NCBI GenBank assembly: GCA_964244065.1
Contig: CAXTHH010000001.1
Location: 248,001 to 312,000 of the forward strand
DNA from: JASLDZ01 sp964244065
GTDB lineage: Bacteria; Pseudomonadota; Alphaproteobacteria; Caulobacterales; Caulobacteraceae
Direction: 5' to 3'
DNA: 64,000 bases
The notes under the pieces are model-generated. The model was not told the origin of the DNA and did not search any database. It was given only the letters and a program-made list of their open reading frames with translations. Shown piece after piece: positions 47,529 through 56,790 of the stretch (position 1 is the first letter of the stretch; the number at the start of each line of letters is the position of its first letter). Made by a program: the position numbers and the translations under genes.

Positions 47529-48371
47529 TCAGGCGAAGGCGATCCAGCGCCCGGCCGCGCCGGCGGTGACCCACACCAGGATGGTGGCGTAGCCGACGAC
47601 CTTGGTCAGCGCCCCGCCTTCCGGCGCGCGCCAGCCCCGGGCGGCGTGGAACACGGCCGTGCCGAAGATCCAGGCGAAGGCGATCCAGGCGAGGGTCAGG
47701 TTCGCCGGGTCCGACTTGGCCAGGTCGTCGGGGGGGATGATGACGTGCGTGGCCAGGTAGAAGGCCGCCAGCAGCAGGACCAGGCCCGCCGCGAACACCC
47801 AGCGGGCGGCCCCCTTCAGAACGAACGCCAGGATCAGGGTCGCGGCCGTGAGCAGATGGAACAGGCCGGGCATGATCAGCCCGCCGGTGACGAACACCCA
47901 CAGGCCCAGGCCCCAGAACACCATGGCGGCGGTCGCGCCGACCCGGGCCGCCGTATCGACCCGCCCCTCCGCCAGGGCCACCCTGCGGGTGACGCCGTAG
48001 GTGAAGATCACGGCCGCGGCGAGCGCCAGCATCTTCACGAGGAAGGCGGCCGAGTTGTACAGCCGCTCGGCGTTGGCCATGCCGATCAGGACGCCCGACA
48101 GCACGATGCCGATCACCCCGGCGTGCAGGGGCCAGCGCAGGTTGCGGTACAGGGCCGAGGGCGGCTCCTCGGTCAGCCCGTTCCCGATCAGGCGCACGCC
48201 GATCAGGATGGTGCAGCCGCCGAGCACGATCAGCGACAGGATGTGCAGCACCTCCCAGGAGGCGAAGTTCGGCTTGACGATCGGCGCCGGCCACACGTCG
48301 GCCAGGTGCGTGACCCAGCCGGCGATCGAGGGCAGCAGCTGCTGGAAGGTGTAGGGCGGCGTCAGGCTCAC
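47529..48371 (-). CDS. polytopic membrane protein, possibly DUF6644-related
   Basis: 280 aa from GTG 48371, overlapping the next upstream gene's stop (GTGA). About seven helices (WEVLHILSLIVLGGCTILIGVRL, AGVIGIVLSGVLIGMA, FLVKMLALAAAVIFTYGV, AAMVFWGLGLWVFVTGGLI, ...). A His-Ser pair and PPSALYRNLRWPLHAG recall the DUF6644 group of small redox-linked membrane proteins. Function not known. Works in tandem with the next gene, which shares topology. Confidence 0.65.
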   Translation of the reverse strand: MSLTPPYTFQQLLPSIAGWVTHLADVWPAPIVKPNFASWEVLHILSLIVLGGCTILIGVRLIGNGLTEEPPSALYRNLRWPLHAGVIGIVLSGVLIGMANAERLYNSAAFLVKMLALAAAVIFTYGVTRRVALAEGRVDTAARVGATAAMVFWGLGLWVFVTGGLIMPGLFHLLTAATLILAFVLKGAARWVFAAGLVLLLAAFYLATHVIIPPDDLAKSDPANLTLAWIAFAWIFGTAVFHAARGWRAPEGGALTKVVGYATILVWVTAGAAGRWIAFA

Positions 48372-49006
48372 CTGCGGGGCTCCGCGACGCCGGCGGCCGG
48401 CCCGAGCGCGACCGGGACGGCGCCGTGCTCCGACTTGGCGCAGGCCTGCACGGCGTTGATGAAGGCGGGCTGCGGCTTGCCGCAATCGAACCAGTTGTAC
48501 GCGATGAAGCGGCCGCAGGTGATCACCGCGATCCAGGCGGTGAGCGACACGGCGGCCGAGACGCGCGCGCTCAGCGGTGGCGTCTCCAGCCTGTCCCAGG
48601 CGCCCTGGCTCTTCTGGACGCGGAAGTGGAACCAGGCGATGTTGGCCAGCGCGAACAAGATGAGCAGGATCTTCATCCGAAACCAGATGTTGTGGTAGTA
48701 GACCAGAGGTTTGGCGAAGAACAGCCAGGCGCCGGTCGTGGTCATGATGACGAGGCCCCAGATCGCCAGCGGCAGGACCTTACGATCAACCACCGAGACC
48801 GGCGTCTTGCGGAACAGCACGCCCAGCAACCGCAGGTCGACGACGAAGATCGTGCCGGCGAACAGCATCAGGGAGAGCAGGTGCGTGCCCTCCAGCAGGT
48901 TCCAGAAGTTCAGGGAGCCGAGCAGCTGCTCGCTCCAGGACTGGGCGCCCGGGGCCGCGCCCTTGCCGAGCTCCGTCTGCAGCCACACCAGGGCTTCGCG
49001 TATCAA
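48368..49006 (-). CDS. polytopic membrane protein, DUF6644-like
   Basis: 212 aa, with a TTG at 49006 as the best start (CGGAGA is a possible ribosome site); the open frame upstream is Arg-rich junk. Core motif NFWNLLEGTHLLSLMLFAGTIFVVDLRLLG is DUF6644-like; then VVDRKVLPLAIWGLVIMTTTGAWLFF and YYHNIWFRMKILLILFALANIAWFH. About four helices. Two Cys near the C-terminus. Function unknown. Divergent from the secreted protein gene at 49303. Confidence 0.65.
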   Translation of the reverse strand: MIREALVWLQTELGKGAAPGAQSWSEQLLGSLNFWNLLEGTHLLSLMLFAGTIFVVDLRLLGVLFRKTPVSVVDRKVLPLAIWGLVIMTTTGAWLFFAKPLVYYHNIWFRMKILLILFALANIAWFHFRVQKSQGAWDRLETPPLSARVSAAVSLTAWIAVITCGRFIAYNWFDCGKPQPAFINAVQACAKSEHGAVPVALGPAAGVAEPRR

Positions 49007-49152
49007 GTCGAGGTCTCCGACGCCGTCACCGGCAGGGTAGCGTCGCAGGATGGCGAACGGATTGCACGGCGGCAAAATCGCCGTCGGCGGTCGAGCCCGC
49101 TCCGGCCGTTCCTGACGCGAACGCCGAATGTTGCGGGCCGTGGCGCTGCGTT

Positions 49153-49184
49153 TCCGACCGGAACGCGAACAGTTCCGGTCCGGA
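49153..49184. promoter_or_regulatory. long palindrome in divergent control region
   Basis: TTCCGACCGGAAC (49152-49164) pairs with GTTCCGGTCCGGA (49172-49184) around a 7-base loop. It sits in the 296-base gap between the divergent membrane-protein pair and the secreted-protein gene, so it may be an operator for both; a hairpin role is also possible. I see no other feature in this gap. Confidence 0.5.
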
Positions 49185-49302
49185 CATTGACTCGGCCCGG
49201 CGCGCCTCAGCATCTTCCCGCCGACGGCCCGCCGCTTCGTGCGGACAAGAGGTCGCGGCTTCGGGTCGCCGAAGCCTTGTCGAGTCGAGCGGGGGACGCC
49301 TG

Positions 49303-50169
49303 ATGCGTAGTGCGATCGTGGCCGGGGTGACGGCCGCCCTCCTGGCGGGCGCCTCCGCGGCCCCCGTGCTGGCGCAGCCCCGGGCCAAGGCCTCGGCCTC
49401 CGCCTATCGCGCGCCGCGCGGGCCCGGCGGCCACCCCGACCTCAACGGCGTCTGGCAGACGCTGAACGGCGCCAACTGGAACATCGAGCCGCACGCCGCC
49501 TCATCGGCCCCGCAGACCCGCGCCGGCCCCGTCGGCCCCGTGCCCGCCAAGGAGATCGTGGCCGCCGGGGCGATCCTGTCGGTGCCCGGGGGCATGGGCG
49601 TCGTTGCGGGCGGGACCATTCCCTACAAGCCCGAGGCCCTGGCCAAGCGCGACGAGAACAAGGCCAACTACCTGGCCCGGGATCCGGAGGTGAAGTGCTA
49701 CCTGCCGGGCGTGCCGCGCGCCAACTACATGGGCTTCCCGTTCCAGATCCTGCAGAGCGACAGCGCGGTGCTGTTCAACTACGAATACGCCAGCGCGGTG
49801 CGCAACATCGCCTTGAAGGACCCGGGCGAGGCGCCGATCGATTCGTGGATGGGGCAGTCCTGGGGCCGGTGGGAGGGCGACACCTTCGTGGTGACCGTCA
49901 CGGGGCTGAACGACCAGACCTGGCTCGATCGGGCGGGCAACCACCACTCCGACCAGCTGAAGGTGGTGGAGCGCTACACGCCGCTGGACCCGACCCACAT
50001 GCGCTACGAGGCGGAGATCACCGACCCGCAGACCTATACGCGGCCGTGGAAGATGGAGATGGTCCTCTACAAGCGCGTGGGAGCCGACGCCAGGCTCCAG
50101 CAGTTCAAGTGCGTGGAGTTCGTGGAGGAGCTCATGTATGGCAACCTCCGCAAGACCCCCCTGAAGTAG
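49303..50169 (+). CDS. exported protein of unknown function, PQQ-cluster associated
   Basis: 288 aa. Signal peptide IVAGVTAALLAGASAAPVLAQ. The mature part has HPDLNGVWQTLNG, EVKCYLPGVPRANYMGFPFQI, WMGQSWGRWEGDTFVVTVTGLND, NHHSDQLKVVERYTPLDPTHMRYEAEITDPQTY and RPWKMEMVLYKRV. I recall the GVWQ...VERY...EITDP pattern from a large family of secreted proteins of unknown function, often beside DUF6152 genes. Beta-rich. No catalytic motif identified. Confidence 0.75.
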   Translation: MRSAIVAGVTAALLAGASAAPVLAQPRAKASASAYRAPRGPGGHPDLNGVWQTLNGANWNIEPHAASSAPQTRAGPVGPVPAKEIVAAGAILSVPGGMGVVAGGTIPYKPEALAKRDENKANYLARDPEVKCYLPGVPRANYMGFPFQILQSDSAVLFNYEYASAVRNIALKDPGEAPIDSWMGQSWGRWEGDTFVVTVTGLNDQTWLDRAGNHHSDQLKVVERYTPLDPTHMRYEAEITDPQTYTRPWKMEMVLYKRVGADARLQQFKCVEFVEELMYGNLRKTPLK

Positions 50170-50213
50170 CGCGGCGGGCGCGAGCGGACGACGAGCGAGT
50201 TTTGGAGATCGGT

Positions 50214-50669
50214 ATGAAGCTGAAGACCACCCTCCTGGCCCTGGGCGGCGCCGTCGCCGTCGCGGCCCTTGGCGCCACGGCCCACAACGCCTGGGCGCAC
50301 CACGCCTTCGCGGCGGAGTTCGACGCCAACTCGCCCGTGCTGCTGCGCGGCAAGGTCTCGCGCGTGGAGTGGATCAACCCCCACGCCTGGGTGCACGTCA
50401 TGGTCGCCGCCCAGGGCAAGCCCGAGCAGGAGTGGATGGTGGAGGGCGGCACGCCCAACACGCTGCTGCGCGCCGGCCTGACCAAGGCCTCGCTGACCCC
50501 GGGCTCGGAGGTGATCGTCCGCGGCTACCAGTCCAAGGACAAGCTCTGCAGCCCCGCCTGCAAGGCCAACGGCCGCGACGTGACCTTCGCCGACGGCCGC
50601 AAGGTGTTCATGGGCTCGTCCGGCACGGGCGCCCCGAAGGACGGTTCGGACCCCGTCGACAAGAAGTGA
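50214..50669 (+). CDS. exported DUF6152 protein
   Basis: 151 aa from ATG 50214. Signal peptide LLALGGAVAVAALGATAHNAWA then HHAFAAEFDANSPVLLRGKVSRVEWINPHAWVHVMV, the DUF6152 signature with its HHAF motif. Two Cys (KLCSPACKANGRDV) may be bridged. It lies 44 bases after the secreted protein and probably shares its transcript. Role unknown; the family occurs with quinoprotein genes. Confidence 0.85.
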   Translation: MKLKTTLLALGGAVAVAALGATAHNAWAHHAFAAEFDANSPVLLRGKVSRVEWINPHAWVHVMVAAQGKPEQEWMVEGGTPNTLLRAGLTKASLTPGSEVIVRGYQSKDKLCSPACKANGRDVTFADGRKVFMGSSGTGAPKDGSDPVDKK

Positions 50670-50756
50670 TCCGGCGGGCTGCGGCCCGCGCGTGAGATCG
50701 GGGCCGCGTTCGCCGAAGAGGCGGCGCGGCTCTTTCCTTTGCGCTCACCCCACCCC

Positions 50757-50878
50757 CGTCGCCCTCGGGCTCGACGCGAGGGCCGAGCGTGGTGCGCCTC
50801 ACGATCCGCGTCTCCGGACGCCGCTGTCAGGATCGGCGCCCGGCCCTCGGGTCGAGCCCGAGGGCGACGAAGGGGCGA
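50757..50878 (+). repeat. palindromic intergenic repeat, class B
   Basis: GTCGCCCTCGGGCTCGACGCG and CGGGTCGAGCCCGAGGGCGAC are the outer arms, as at 21658-21778, between converging DUF6152 and quinoprotein genes. Confidence 0.7.
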
Positions 50879-50898
50879 GCAGAGGAGGGGCGTGAGCC

Positions 50899-52959
50899 CT
50901 ACTGCCGCGCCGTCCGCAATCCGCTCGCCCTCGGCTTGAAGGCGATCAGCACGTTCCCGGCCTGCTGGTTGAACTGGCCGTAGCCCGAGCCGATGAACAC
51001 CATGCCGTCCCCTGCCGCGATGGACTGGCTGTCGATCGATCCGCCCTTGCCCGCGACCCCGCCGCCCGCCGCCGGGAACTCGCGGATGGTGTCGTAGGTC
51101 CACAGCACGCGGCCGGTGGCCGCGTCGAAGATGCGAACCTTGCCGTCGAGCGAGCCCGTGACCACGCCGCCGTCCACCACCAGCGGCGCCGCCGACAGGC
51201 CGTAGCGCGCCGTGCAGCCGCTGACCTTCGCGCCGCGGCCTTCGGCGCAGTCGGGCGTGGCCTTGAAGCTCCAGGCGACCTCGCCGGTGCCCACGTTCAG
51301 CGCGTAGAGGCCCGCGGCCGACTTGTCGGCCGGGACGCCCGGGTCGCTGATCGGCGCGAACACGCGCTGGCCGTCGCTGGCGATGCCCCAGTGCACGCCG
51401 CCCAGCGCCGTGCCCTCGCCGAAGCGCTTCTGCCAGAGGACGGCGCCGCCCTTGTCGGGATCGAGCGCCCAGACATGGCCCGACTTCTGCCCCGCCAGGA
51501 TAATGTCGCCCCGCCCCTGCGGCTTCCGGGTGACGATCGCGCCCGCGCCGAAGTCGTAGTCCTTCAGGACGCTCTCGTCGCCCTGGTTGAAGAAGCAGTT
51601 GGGGCCGGAGTTGGTCGGCCCGCGGCACGACATGTTCCAGATGTCGCGCTCCAGCGCCTGGAACACCCACTTCCTCTCGCCCGTCTTCAGGTCCAGCGCC
51701 ATGATGGCGTCGCTGGTCTTGGTGTTGGGGGGCGAGGTGTTCTCGCCCGTGGCCGCGTAGACCAGGCCGCGCTTGGCGTCGATCGCCGGGGTGGACCAGA
51801 TCGGCGCGCCCGAGGGGCCGTACATCTCGACGCCGGCCGAGCTCTTGCGGCCGAGCGGCTTGGCGTCCTCCATGGTGTGGGCGATCCACAGCACCTTGCC
51901 CGTGGCGGCGTCCACGGCCGAGACCGCGCCGTGCAGCTTGCAGCACTCGTACTTGGGGTCGCCCGCCCGGGCCACGTCCAGCACCGAGATCGGCACGATG
52001 ATCTTGTCGCCGTAGACCATGGGGCCGCCGGTCATGGTGGCCTCCTTCGTGTGGCGGGGGTCGGTGCGCCAGATCTCCTCGCCCGTGGCCGGGTCGAGCG
52101 CGCGCAGCGTGCCGAGCTGGTCGCCGATGAACAGCGCCGGGCGCTTGCCCGCCATGCCGAAGGCCGGGGAGCTGCGATAGGGCGCGGCCGAGGGCTTGGC
52201 CCACTTGATGCAGCCGGTCTGCGTGTCGAGCGCCAGCAGCATGCCGGGCTGGGGCACGGCGTAGAACAGGGTGGAGCCCACGATCACCGGCGTCACGCGC
52301 AGGCCGGAGGCCTGCGGCACGGCCAGCGTCCACGCCACGCCCAGGTCGGACAGCTGGGCGGTCTTCAGCCCCGACTGGGCGGCGGTGAGCATGCGCGCGT
52401 TGTTGAGCGTGACGCCGGCCATGGTCAGGGTGCGCTTGCCGCCGAGGTCCACGCCCCGCCTGTCGGCGGCGCACATCAGCGGCTCGGTCCAGTTCGCGGC
52501 CACGGCGGCGGGGGCGGCCTTGGCCGGCGGCTGGCGGTCGCCCGCCCCGTGCTGCGCCGGGGCGGCGGAGGAGGGGCCGGTCTCCTCGGCCTTCGCGGCG
52601 GCCACCGCGGCCGGAGGCGCAGAAGCGGCCAGCCAGGCGATCACCTGCTCCTTCTGCTCGGCCGACAGGCCCGCGCCCTGCGCCTTCATCACGCCCTCGG
52701 TGAGCGCGAAGCGGATCTGCGTGGCGGGCAGCTGGTGCAGGTTGGACAGCGAAGGCGCGCGCAGCTGCTCGGCGTTGTTGTGGCACGTCCCGCAGGCCTG
52801 CGCGTAGACGGCGGCGCCCGGGTGGGCGTCGCCCGTCGGGCCGCCGGCCGGCGCCTGTGCGCCCACCGCGCCCGCCAGGAAGGCCCAGCCGGCGCCGGCC
52901 GCCGCCAGGGCCGTGCCGCCCAGGATCGTCCGCTTCATCATGCTCATGCTCGCACTCAC
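50899..52959 (-). CDS. cytochrome c-PQQ quinohemoprotein dehydrogenase, PVA-dehydrogenase-like
   Basis: 686 aa from GTG 52959 (ATG 52947 alternative). Signal region, then a c-type heme site ACGTCH in GAAVYAQACGTCHNNAEQL, a Pro/Ala linker, and an eight-bladed propeller with PQQ-dehydrogenase repeats (TGCIKWAKPSAAP, ATGEEIWRTD, ATGKVLWIAH, ATGENTSPPN, GTGEVAWSFK, TGRVLWTYD). Vicinal Cys in PKYECCKLHG are notable. N-terminal heme plus C-terminal PQQ order matches polyvinyl-alcohol-dehydrogenase types. Substrate is likely a secondary alcohol. Seven bases after the exported esterase-like gene. Confidence 0.87.
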   Translation of the reverse strand: MSASMSMMKRTILGGTALAAAGAGWAFLAGAVGAQAPAGGPTGDAHPGAAVYAQACGTCHNNAEQLRAPSLSNLHQLPATQIRFALTEGVMKAQGAGLSAEQKEQVIAWLAASAPPAAVAAAKAEETGPSSAAPAQHGAGDRQPPAKAAPAAVAANWTEPLMCAADRRGVDLGGKRTLTMAGVTLNNARMLTAAQSGLKTAQLSDLGVAWTLAVPQASGLRVTPVIVGSTLFYAVPQPGMLLALDTQTGCIKWAKPSAAPYRSSPAFGMAGKRPALFIGDQLGTLRALDPATGEEIWRTDPRHTKEATMTGGPMVYGDKIIVPISVLDVARAGDPKYECCKLHGAVSAVDAATGKVLWIAHTMEDAKPLGRKSSAGVEMYGPSGAPIWSTPAIDAKRGLVYAATGENTSPPNTKTSDAIMALDLKTGERKWVFQALERDIWNMSCRGPTNSGPNCFFNQGDESVLKDYDFGAGAIVTRKPQGRGDIILAGQKSGHVWALDPDKGGAVLWQKRFGEGTALGGVHWGIASDGQRVFAPISDPGVPADKSAAGLYALNVGTGEVAWSFKATPDCAEGRGAKVSGCTARYGLSAAPLVVDGGVVTGSLDGKVRIFDAATGRVLWTYDTIREFPAAGGGVAGKGGSIDSQSIAAGDGMVFIGSGYGQFNQQAGNVLIAFKPRASGLRTARQ

Positions 52960-52966
52960 GTCCTGA

Positions 52967-54250
52967 TCAGGCGGCGATGGCCGCGATGTCCTTGTACGCC
53001 GCCTGGCGCAGCTCGGCCTGGATGGGCAGACGGTTGGGGTTCATCTGCAGCATGCAGACGACGCTGACCTTGTTGACGGGATCGACCCACATCTGGGTGC
53101 CGGCGATGCCGAACCACCAGTAGCTGCCGGCGGGCTCGGCCCCCGGCGCCGTGCCGCCGGGCAGCATCACCACCCCGCCCGCGCCGAAGCCGTTGGGCGG
53201 CCCGCCGCCGAAGCCGCGGAACGGCACGCCCTCGGGCAGGAGGTCGGACATGCCGAGCCGCACCGTGGCGGGCTTCAGCACGCGCCTGCCGTCCAGCTGG
53301 CCCGCGTTCAGCAGCATGGAGGTGAAACGCGTGTAGTCCGCCGCGGTGGAGACCAGGCCGCCGCCGCCGCTCGGCAGGTCGCGGTCGCGCGTGAAGGGGC
53401 TGCCCAGCGCCGCCTCGGCGGTGGCCAGCTTGCCGTCGCGGACCATGTTGACGCTGGCGAAGCGGTCCACCTTGCTCGCGGGCACGATGAAGTCGGTGTC
53501 CGCCATGCGCAGCGGCTCGAAGAAGCGCGTGCGCAGGAAGTCGTGGAAGCCCATCCTCGACACGCGCTGGATCACCAGCCCGCATACGTCGAGCGAGACG
53601 CTGTAGCTCCAGCGCGTGCCCGGCTGGGCCAGCAGCGGCACGGTGGCCAGCCGCTGGGCCAGCTCGTCCAGCGTCTTCACCGGCGGGAGTTCGGCCCCGG
53701 GCTCCAGGTCGCGCGTGCGCCCGCCGGGGACGATGCCCTTCTGCGTGTAGAGCTTGCCGATCGGGCCCGGAATGATGCTGTAGCCGAAGCCCGCCGTGTG
53801 GGTCAGCAGGTGACGGATGGTGATCGGGCGGACCAGGGGCTCGGTCTGGCCCGGGTCCGTGGCGCCCGCCTTGAGCACGCGCAGGTCGGCCAGCTCGGGC
53901 ACGATCTCCGCCACCGGCTGGTCCAGGCGCAGCCTGCCGTCCTCGACCAGCTTCATGATCGCCATGCCGGTGATCGGCTTGGTCATGGAGTAGATGCGGA
54001 ACAGGCTGTCCGGCCCCACCGGCGTCTTGGAGTCGAGCGCCAGCACGCCCTCGCTGAGGTAGCGCACGGGATCGCCGCCGCGCTTCACGGCGATCACCAT
54101 GCCGGGAAGCCGATGCTCGCCGTCGATGTAGCGGTCCAGCAATGCCTGGAGCGCAGGGTAGCTCGCCGGGCCCCGCGCCCAGGCCGGGCCGACGGACGAC
54201 AGGGCGGCGGCCGCACCCAGGAAAGCCCTGCGATCGACGTGAAGGCCCAT
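52967..54250 (-). CDS. exported serine hydrolase, class-C beta-lactamase fold
   Basis: 427 aa. Twin-arginine-like signal MGLHVDRRAFLGAAAALSSVGPAWA. Catalytic SxxK in FRIYSMTKPITGMAIMKL, YSV in WSYSVSLDVCG (the Tyr dyad), LLTHTAGFGY and GSYWWFGIAGTQMWVDP. This family includes beta-lactamases and esterases such as EstB; the YSV form is common among esterases. First gene of the unit with the quinoprotein. Confidence 0.88.
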   Translation of the reverse strand: MGLHVDRRAFLGAAAALSSVGPAWARGPASYPALQALLDRYIDGEHRLPGMVIAVKRGGDPVRYLSEGVLALDSKTPVGPDSLFRIYSMTKPITGMAIMKLVEDGRLRLDQPVAEIVPELADLRVLKAGATDPGQTEPLVRPITIRHLLTHTAGFGYSIIPGPIGKLYTQKGIVPGGRTRDLEPGAELPPVKTLDELAQRLATVPLLAQPGTRWSYSVSLDVCGLVIQRVSRMGFHDFLRTRFFEPLRMADTDFIVPASKVDRFASVNMVRDGKLATAEAALGSPFTRDRDLPSGGGGLVSTAADYTRFTSMLLNAGQLDGRRVLKPATVRLGMSDLLPEGVPFRGFGGGPPNGFGAGGVVMLPGGTAPGAEPAGSYWWFGIAGTQMWVDPVNKVSVVCMLQMNPNRLPIQAELRQAAYKDIAAIAA

Positions 54251-54433
54251 GCCGCAACCGCTCCGTAACCGTTCCGCCCGGGCCGGTCATTCTGACGTGA
54301 CCGGCTGAAAGCCAAGTCTAGCCGGGGTCTGGGGGCCGGTCACGCGAAGCTGTGTTGCAGACGTGTCAAACTCCGCCACTGGCGCGCCGCGCTCCCCGCG
54401 CTATCAGTGCGCCCCTGTCTTCGGAGTCGGGCC

Positions 54434-54988
54434 TTGAAGCGTGTCCTGTTCACCCTCGCCGGCGTGGCCGCCCTGCTGGCGTCCTGCTCCAAGCCGCCGG
54501 CGAGGACCGCCTTCGACATCTCCCTGCCGATGGAGGAGGTGATGGGCCATGTCGTGGACCCGGGCGCCTGGGCCTTCTGGCGCGCCTCGGGCGAGGTCGT
54601 CACCGAGAAGGGGACCGAGAGCCTGCTGCCCAAGACGGAGGAGGGCTGGCTGGCGGCCGAGAGCGGGGCCACCACCGTGGTCGAGGCCGGCAACCTGCTG
54701 CTGATCCCCGGCCGGGCCGAGCCCGACAAGGAATGGCCGAGGTACGTCAGGGCGATGCAGCAGGTCGCCCTAAAGGCCAGGGCCGCCGCCGAGAAGCACG
54801 ACGGCCCGGCGATGTTCTCCACGGGCGGCGATCTCTACCAGACCTGCGTCGACTGCCACGAGAGGTACGTGATCCCCGCCGCCATCGCCGCGAACAGGGA
54901 GGTGATCGACAAGGCGCGCCTGACCGACTTCCCCGAGGACGTGAAGTCCAGGATCGCCGCCTACAACCGGGCCCATCCTCCGGTCTGA
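54434..54988 (+). CDS. heme-c lipoprotein
   Basis: 184 aa from TTG 54434 (GGAG 8 bases upstream; GTG 54407 alternative). A lipobox LLASC (Cys about 21) ends the signal. The mature part is helical, with CVDCH near the C-terminal third and a Met/His set fitting a cytochrome c-prime-like or c554-like monoheme domain (AMFSTGGDLYQTCVDCHERY). It could accept electrons from the quinoprotein, which lies across a divergent gap; that is inference. Confidence 0.7.
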   Translation: MKRVLFTLAGVAALLASCSKPPARTAFDISLPMEEVMGHVVDPGAWAFWRASGEVVTEKGTESLLPKTEEGWLAAESGATTVVEAGNLLLIPGRAEPDKEWPRYVRAMQQVALKARAAAEKHDGPAMFSTGGDLYQTCVDCHERYVIPAAIAANREVIDKARLTDFPEDVKSRIAAYNRAHPPV

Positions 54989-55037
54989 GGCGGGTTCTGC
55001 CAAACCGCCCAAGCGCGACGGAGCACGCCCACCCACC

Positions 55038-55146
55038 TCCGTGGCCCTCGGGCTTGACCCGAGGACCAAGCGGTCCCCGCACGCTTGGCGAGGTCGCCGC
55101 ACGACCGACGCCCGGCCCTTGGATCAAGTTCGAGGGCGACGGGGAG
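55038..55146 (+). repeat. palindromic intergenic repeat, class B, decayed right arm
   Basis: GTGGCCCTCGGGCTTGACCCG with right arm CTTGGATCAAGTTCGAGGGC, which has more mismatches than other copies. Confidence 0.6.
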
Positions 55147-55165
55147 GGGGAGGTTGGGTGGCCGG

Positions 55166-55717
55166 CTAGTACTCCACCGCGCAGCCGTATGGCCGAGTCT
55201 CGGGCCGGCGCACAGCGCGGCCGGCGGCCAAGTCGTCCAGCGCGTCGCGCACATAGGACAGGTTGGCGCGGCCGGTGGAGAAGGCGTCCGCGTCGGCCGC
55301 CCCTTCATAGAGCAGCCGTCCGTACTTGCCGATCACATAGAAGCTGGGCGTGGTCCTGGCCCCGTACAGCCGGCCCACGTCGCCCGTCTCATCGAGCAGG
55401 AAGGCGTCGGCCGGGGACCGCAGGCGCTGCAGCCGCTCCCGCGCGGCGGCGGGCGCCAGCCAGCCGGGCTTGCCCCTGGCGGCCGTATTGATCAGCAGCC
55501 AGCGCACGCCGGCGGCGCGGGCGTCACGCTGCAGCCGCTGGGCCGAGCCGTCCGCGTACTTCCTCGCGGTGAAGGGGCAGGCCGGGCCGGTCCACTCCAG
55601 CACCACCACGCGGCCGAGCAGGGCGGACAGGCGCACGGCCGGCCCGGCGGCGGAGGGCAGGGCGAAGTCGGGCGCCGCCGCCCCGATCTCCACCCGGCCG
55701 AGCGGCTTGAAGGCCAT
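55166..55717 (-). CDS. redoxin-domain thioredoxin-fold protein
   Basis: 183 aa, cytoplasmic. Redoxin pattern APDFALPSAAGPAVRLSALLGRVVVLEWTGPACPFTARKY with one active-site Cys (GPACPF), DAFLLDETGDVGRLYGARTTPSFYVIG. It resembles AhpC/TSA or ResA-like proteins but lacks the second Cys of CxxC. A C-terminal PYGCAVEY Cys may resolve. Four bases after the esterase gene, so both are probably one transcript. Confidence 0.85.
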   Translation of the reverse strand: MAFKPLGRVEIGAAAPDFALPSAAGPAVRLSALLGRVVVLEWTGPACPFTARKYADGSAQRLQRDARAAGVRWLLINTAARGKPGWLAPAAARERLQRLRSPADAFLLDETGDVGRLYGARTTPSFYVIGKYGRLLYEGAADADAFSTGRANLSYVRDALDDLAAGRAVRRPETRPYGCAVEY

Positions 55718-55721
55718 CGCC

Positions 55722-56615
55722 TCAGCGCTTCTCCGGAAGCGCCTGGGCGCGGATGAAGGCCACCACCTCGCGCCCGTGCTCGGTCCACGGCGAGATCACG
55801 TCGAAGTGGTCGCCGTTCTTGATGCTCAGCACGCGCACGTCGTCGCCGGCCTTGGTGGCGGTCTCGCGGTGGAACTCGCCATCCGTGGGTCGCGACACCT
55901 GCGAGTTGACGATCAGCTGGCGCACGCGGAGCGGCAGCTGCTCGTAGGGGCTCGCCTGGTGATAGCGGTCGTCGCGCACCGCCCCCGGGGCTCCACCCAT
56001 GAGGCCGGCGATCACCGGCGAGCCGCACACCTGTGCATCCCGCCCGACGAAGCGCGCGAGGTCCGTCGGCCCGTCGATGGCCACCACCGCCTTCAGCGCC
56101 AGGGGGCGCGCGCCGCGCACGGGCGAGTTCGCCGGCAGCTTGGGCCGCGCCGCCAGCCAGAAGGCGCCCAGCGCGCCCGCCGAGTGGCCGACCGCGATCA
56201 CCCGCTTGAGGTCGAGCGGCTGTGTGCGGGCCAGGGTGCGCAGGTGGTCCGCGCCCGCCGCCCAGTCCTGGAAGGTGCCGGGCCAGCCCGCGCCCGGGTC
56301 GCCCACCTGTCGGTACTCCAGGTTCCAGGTGGCGAAACCGGCGGCGGTCACCGCGTCGGAGAGGGCGGCGAACTCGCGGACGGTGGAGAAGCCCTTGGTC
56401 CAGCAGCCCCCGTGGATCATCACCGCCACCGGGAACGGCCCCTTGCCGGGCGGCAGCCGCAGCTCGCCGTACTGCAACGCGGCGGCGCCGTAGCGCTCCG
56501 TCAGCCGTGGCGCGCTCGCCTCCGTCAGCTGCTTCATCAACGCGGGCGACTGCGCGCTCGCCGCAGCCGGAGAGAGCGCGATGGCGACGGCGAGGGCGAG
56601 GGCGGCGGAACGCAT
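55722..56615 (-). CDS. exported alpha/beta hydrolase (BD-FAE/kynurenine-formamidase-like)
   Basis: 297 aa. Signal peptide AALALAVAIALSPAAASAQ. VAVMIHGGCWTKGF is the HGGxW oxyanion motif, VGHSAGALGAFWL the Ser elbow, and IKNGDHFDVISPW the His. Esterase/lipase of the dienelactone-like superfamily; the substrate cannot be stated. Upstream of redoxin. Confidence 0.85.
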   Translation of the reverse strand: MRSAALALAVAIALSPAAASAQSPALMKQLTEASAPRLTERYGAAALQYGELRLPPGKGPFPVAVMIHGGCWTKGFSTVREFAALSDAVTAAGFATWNLEYRQVGDPGAGWPGTFQDWAAGADHLRTLARTQPLDLKRVIAVGHSAGALGAFWLAARPKLPANSPVRGARPLALKAVVAIDGPTDLARFVGRDAQVCGSPVIAGLMGGAPGAVRDDRYHQASPYEQLPLRVRQLIVNSQVSRPTDGEFHRETATKAGDDVRVLSIKNGDHFDVISPWTEHGREVVAFIRAQALPEKR

Positions 56616-56649
56616 GCCCCGAAGCTCGCACGACCCGCGCCTTTTGACG

Positions 56650-56785
56650 ACCTCCTCTCCTCCGTGCGCGGAGGAGGCTCACGCGCGCCGCAGCCGCCTG
56701 ACGGGGGCTCACCCGCTCGACGTGGGAGTCCGGTTCCGTCCGTTCCGCGGCCACCTCCCTCGCCTCCCAGGGAAGGAGGCGGGAG
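56650..56785 (-). repeat. palindromic intergenic repeat, class D-like
   Basis: CCTCCTCTCCTCCGTGCGCGG (from about 56650) and CCTCCCTCGCCTCCCAGGGA (from about 56753) with further short palindromes. Related to elements at 3686 and 24424, but more diverged. Confidence 0.45.
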
Positions 56786-56790
56786 GTCGG

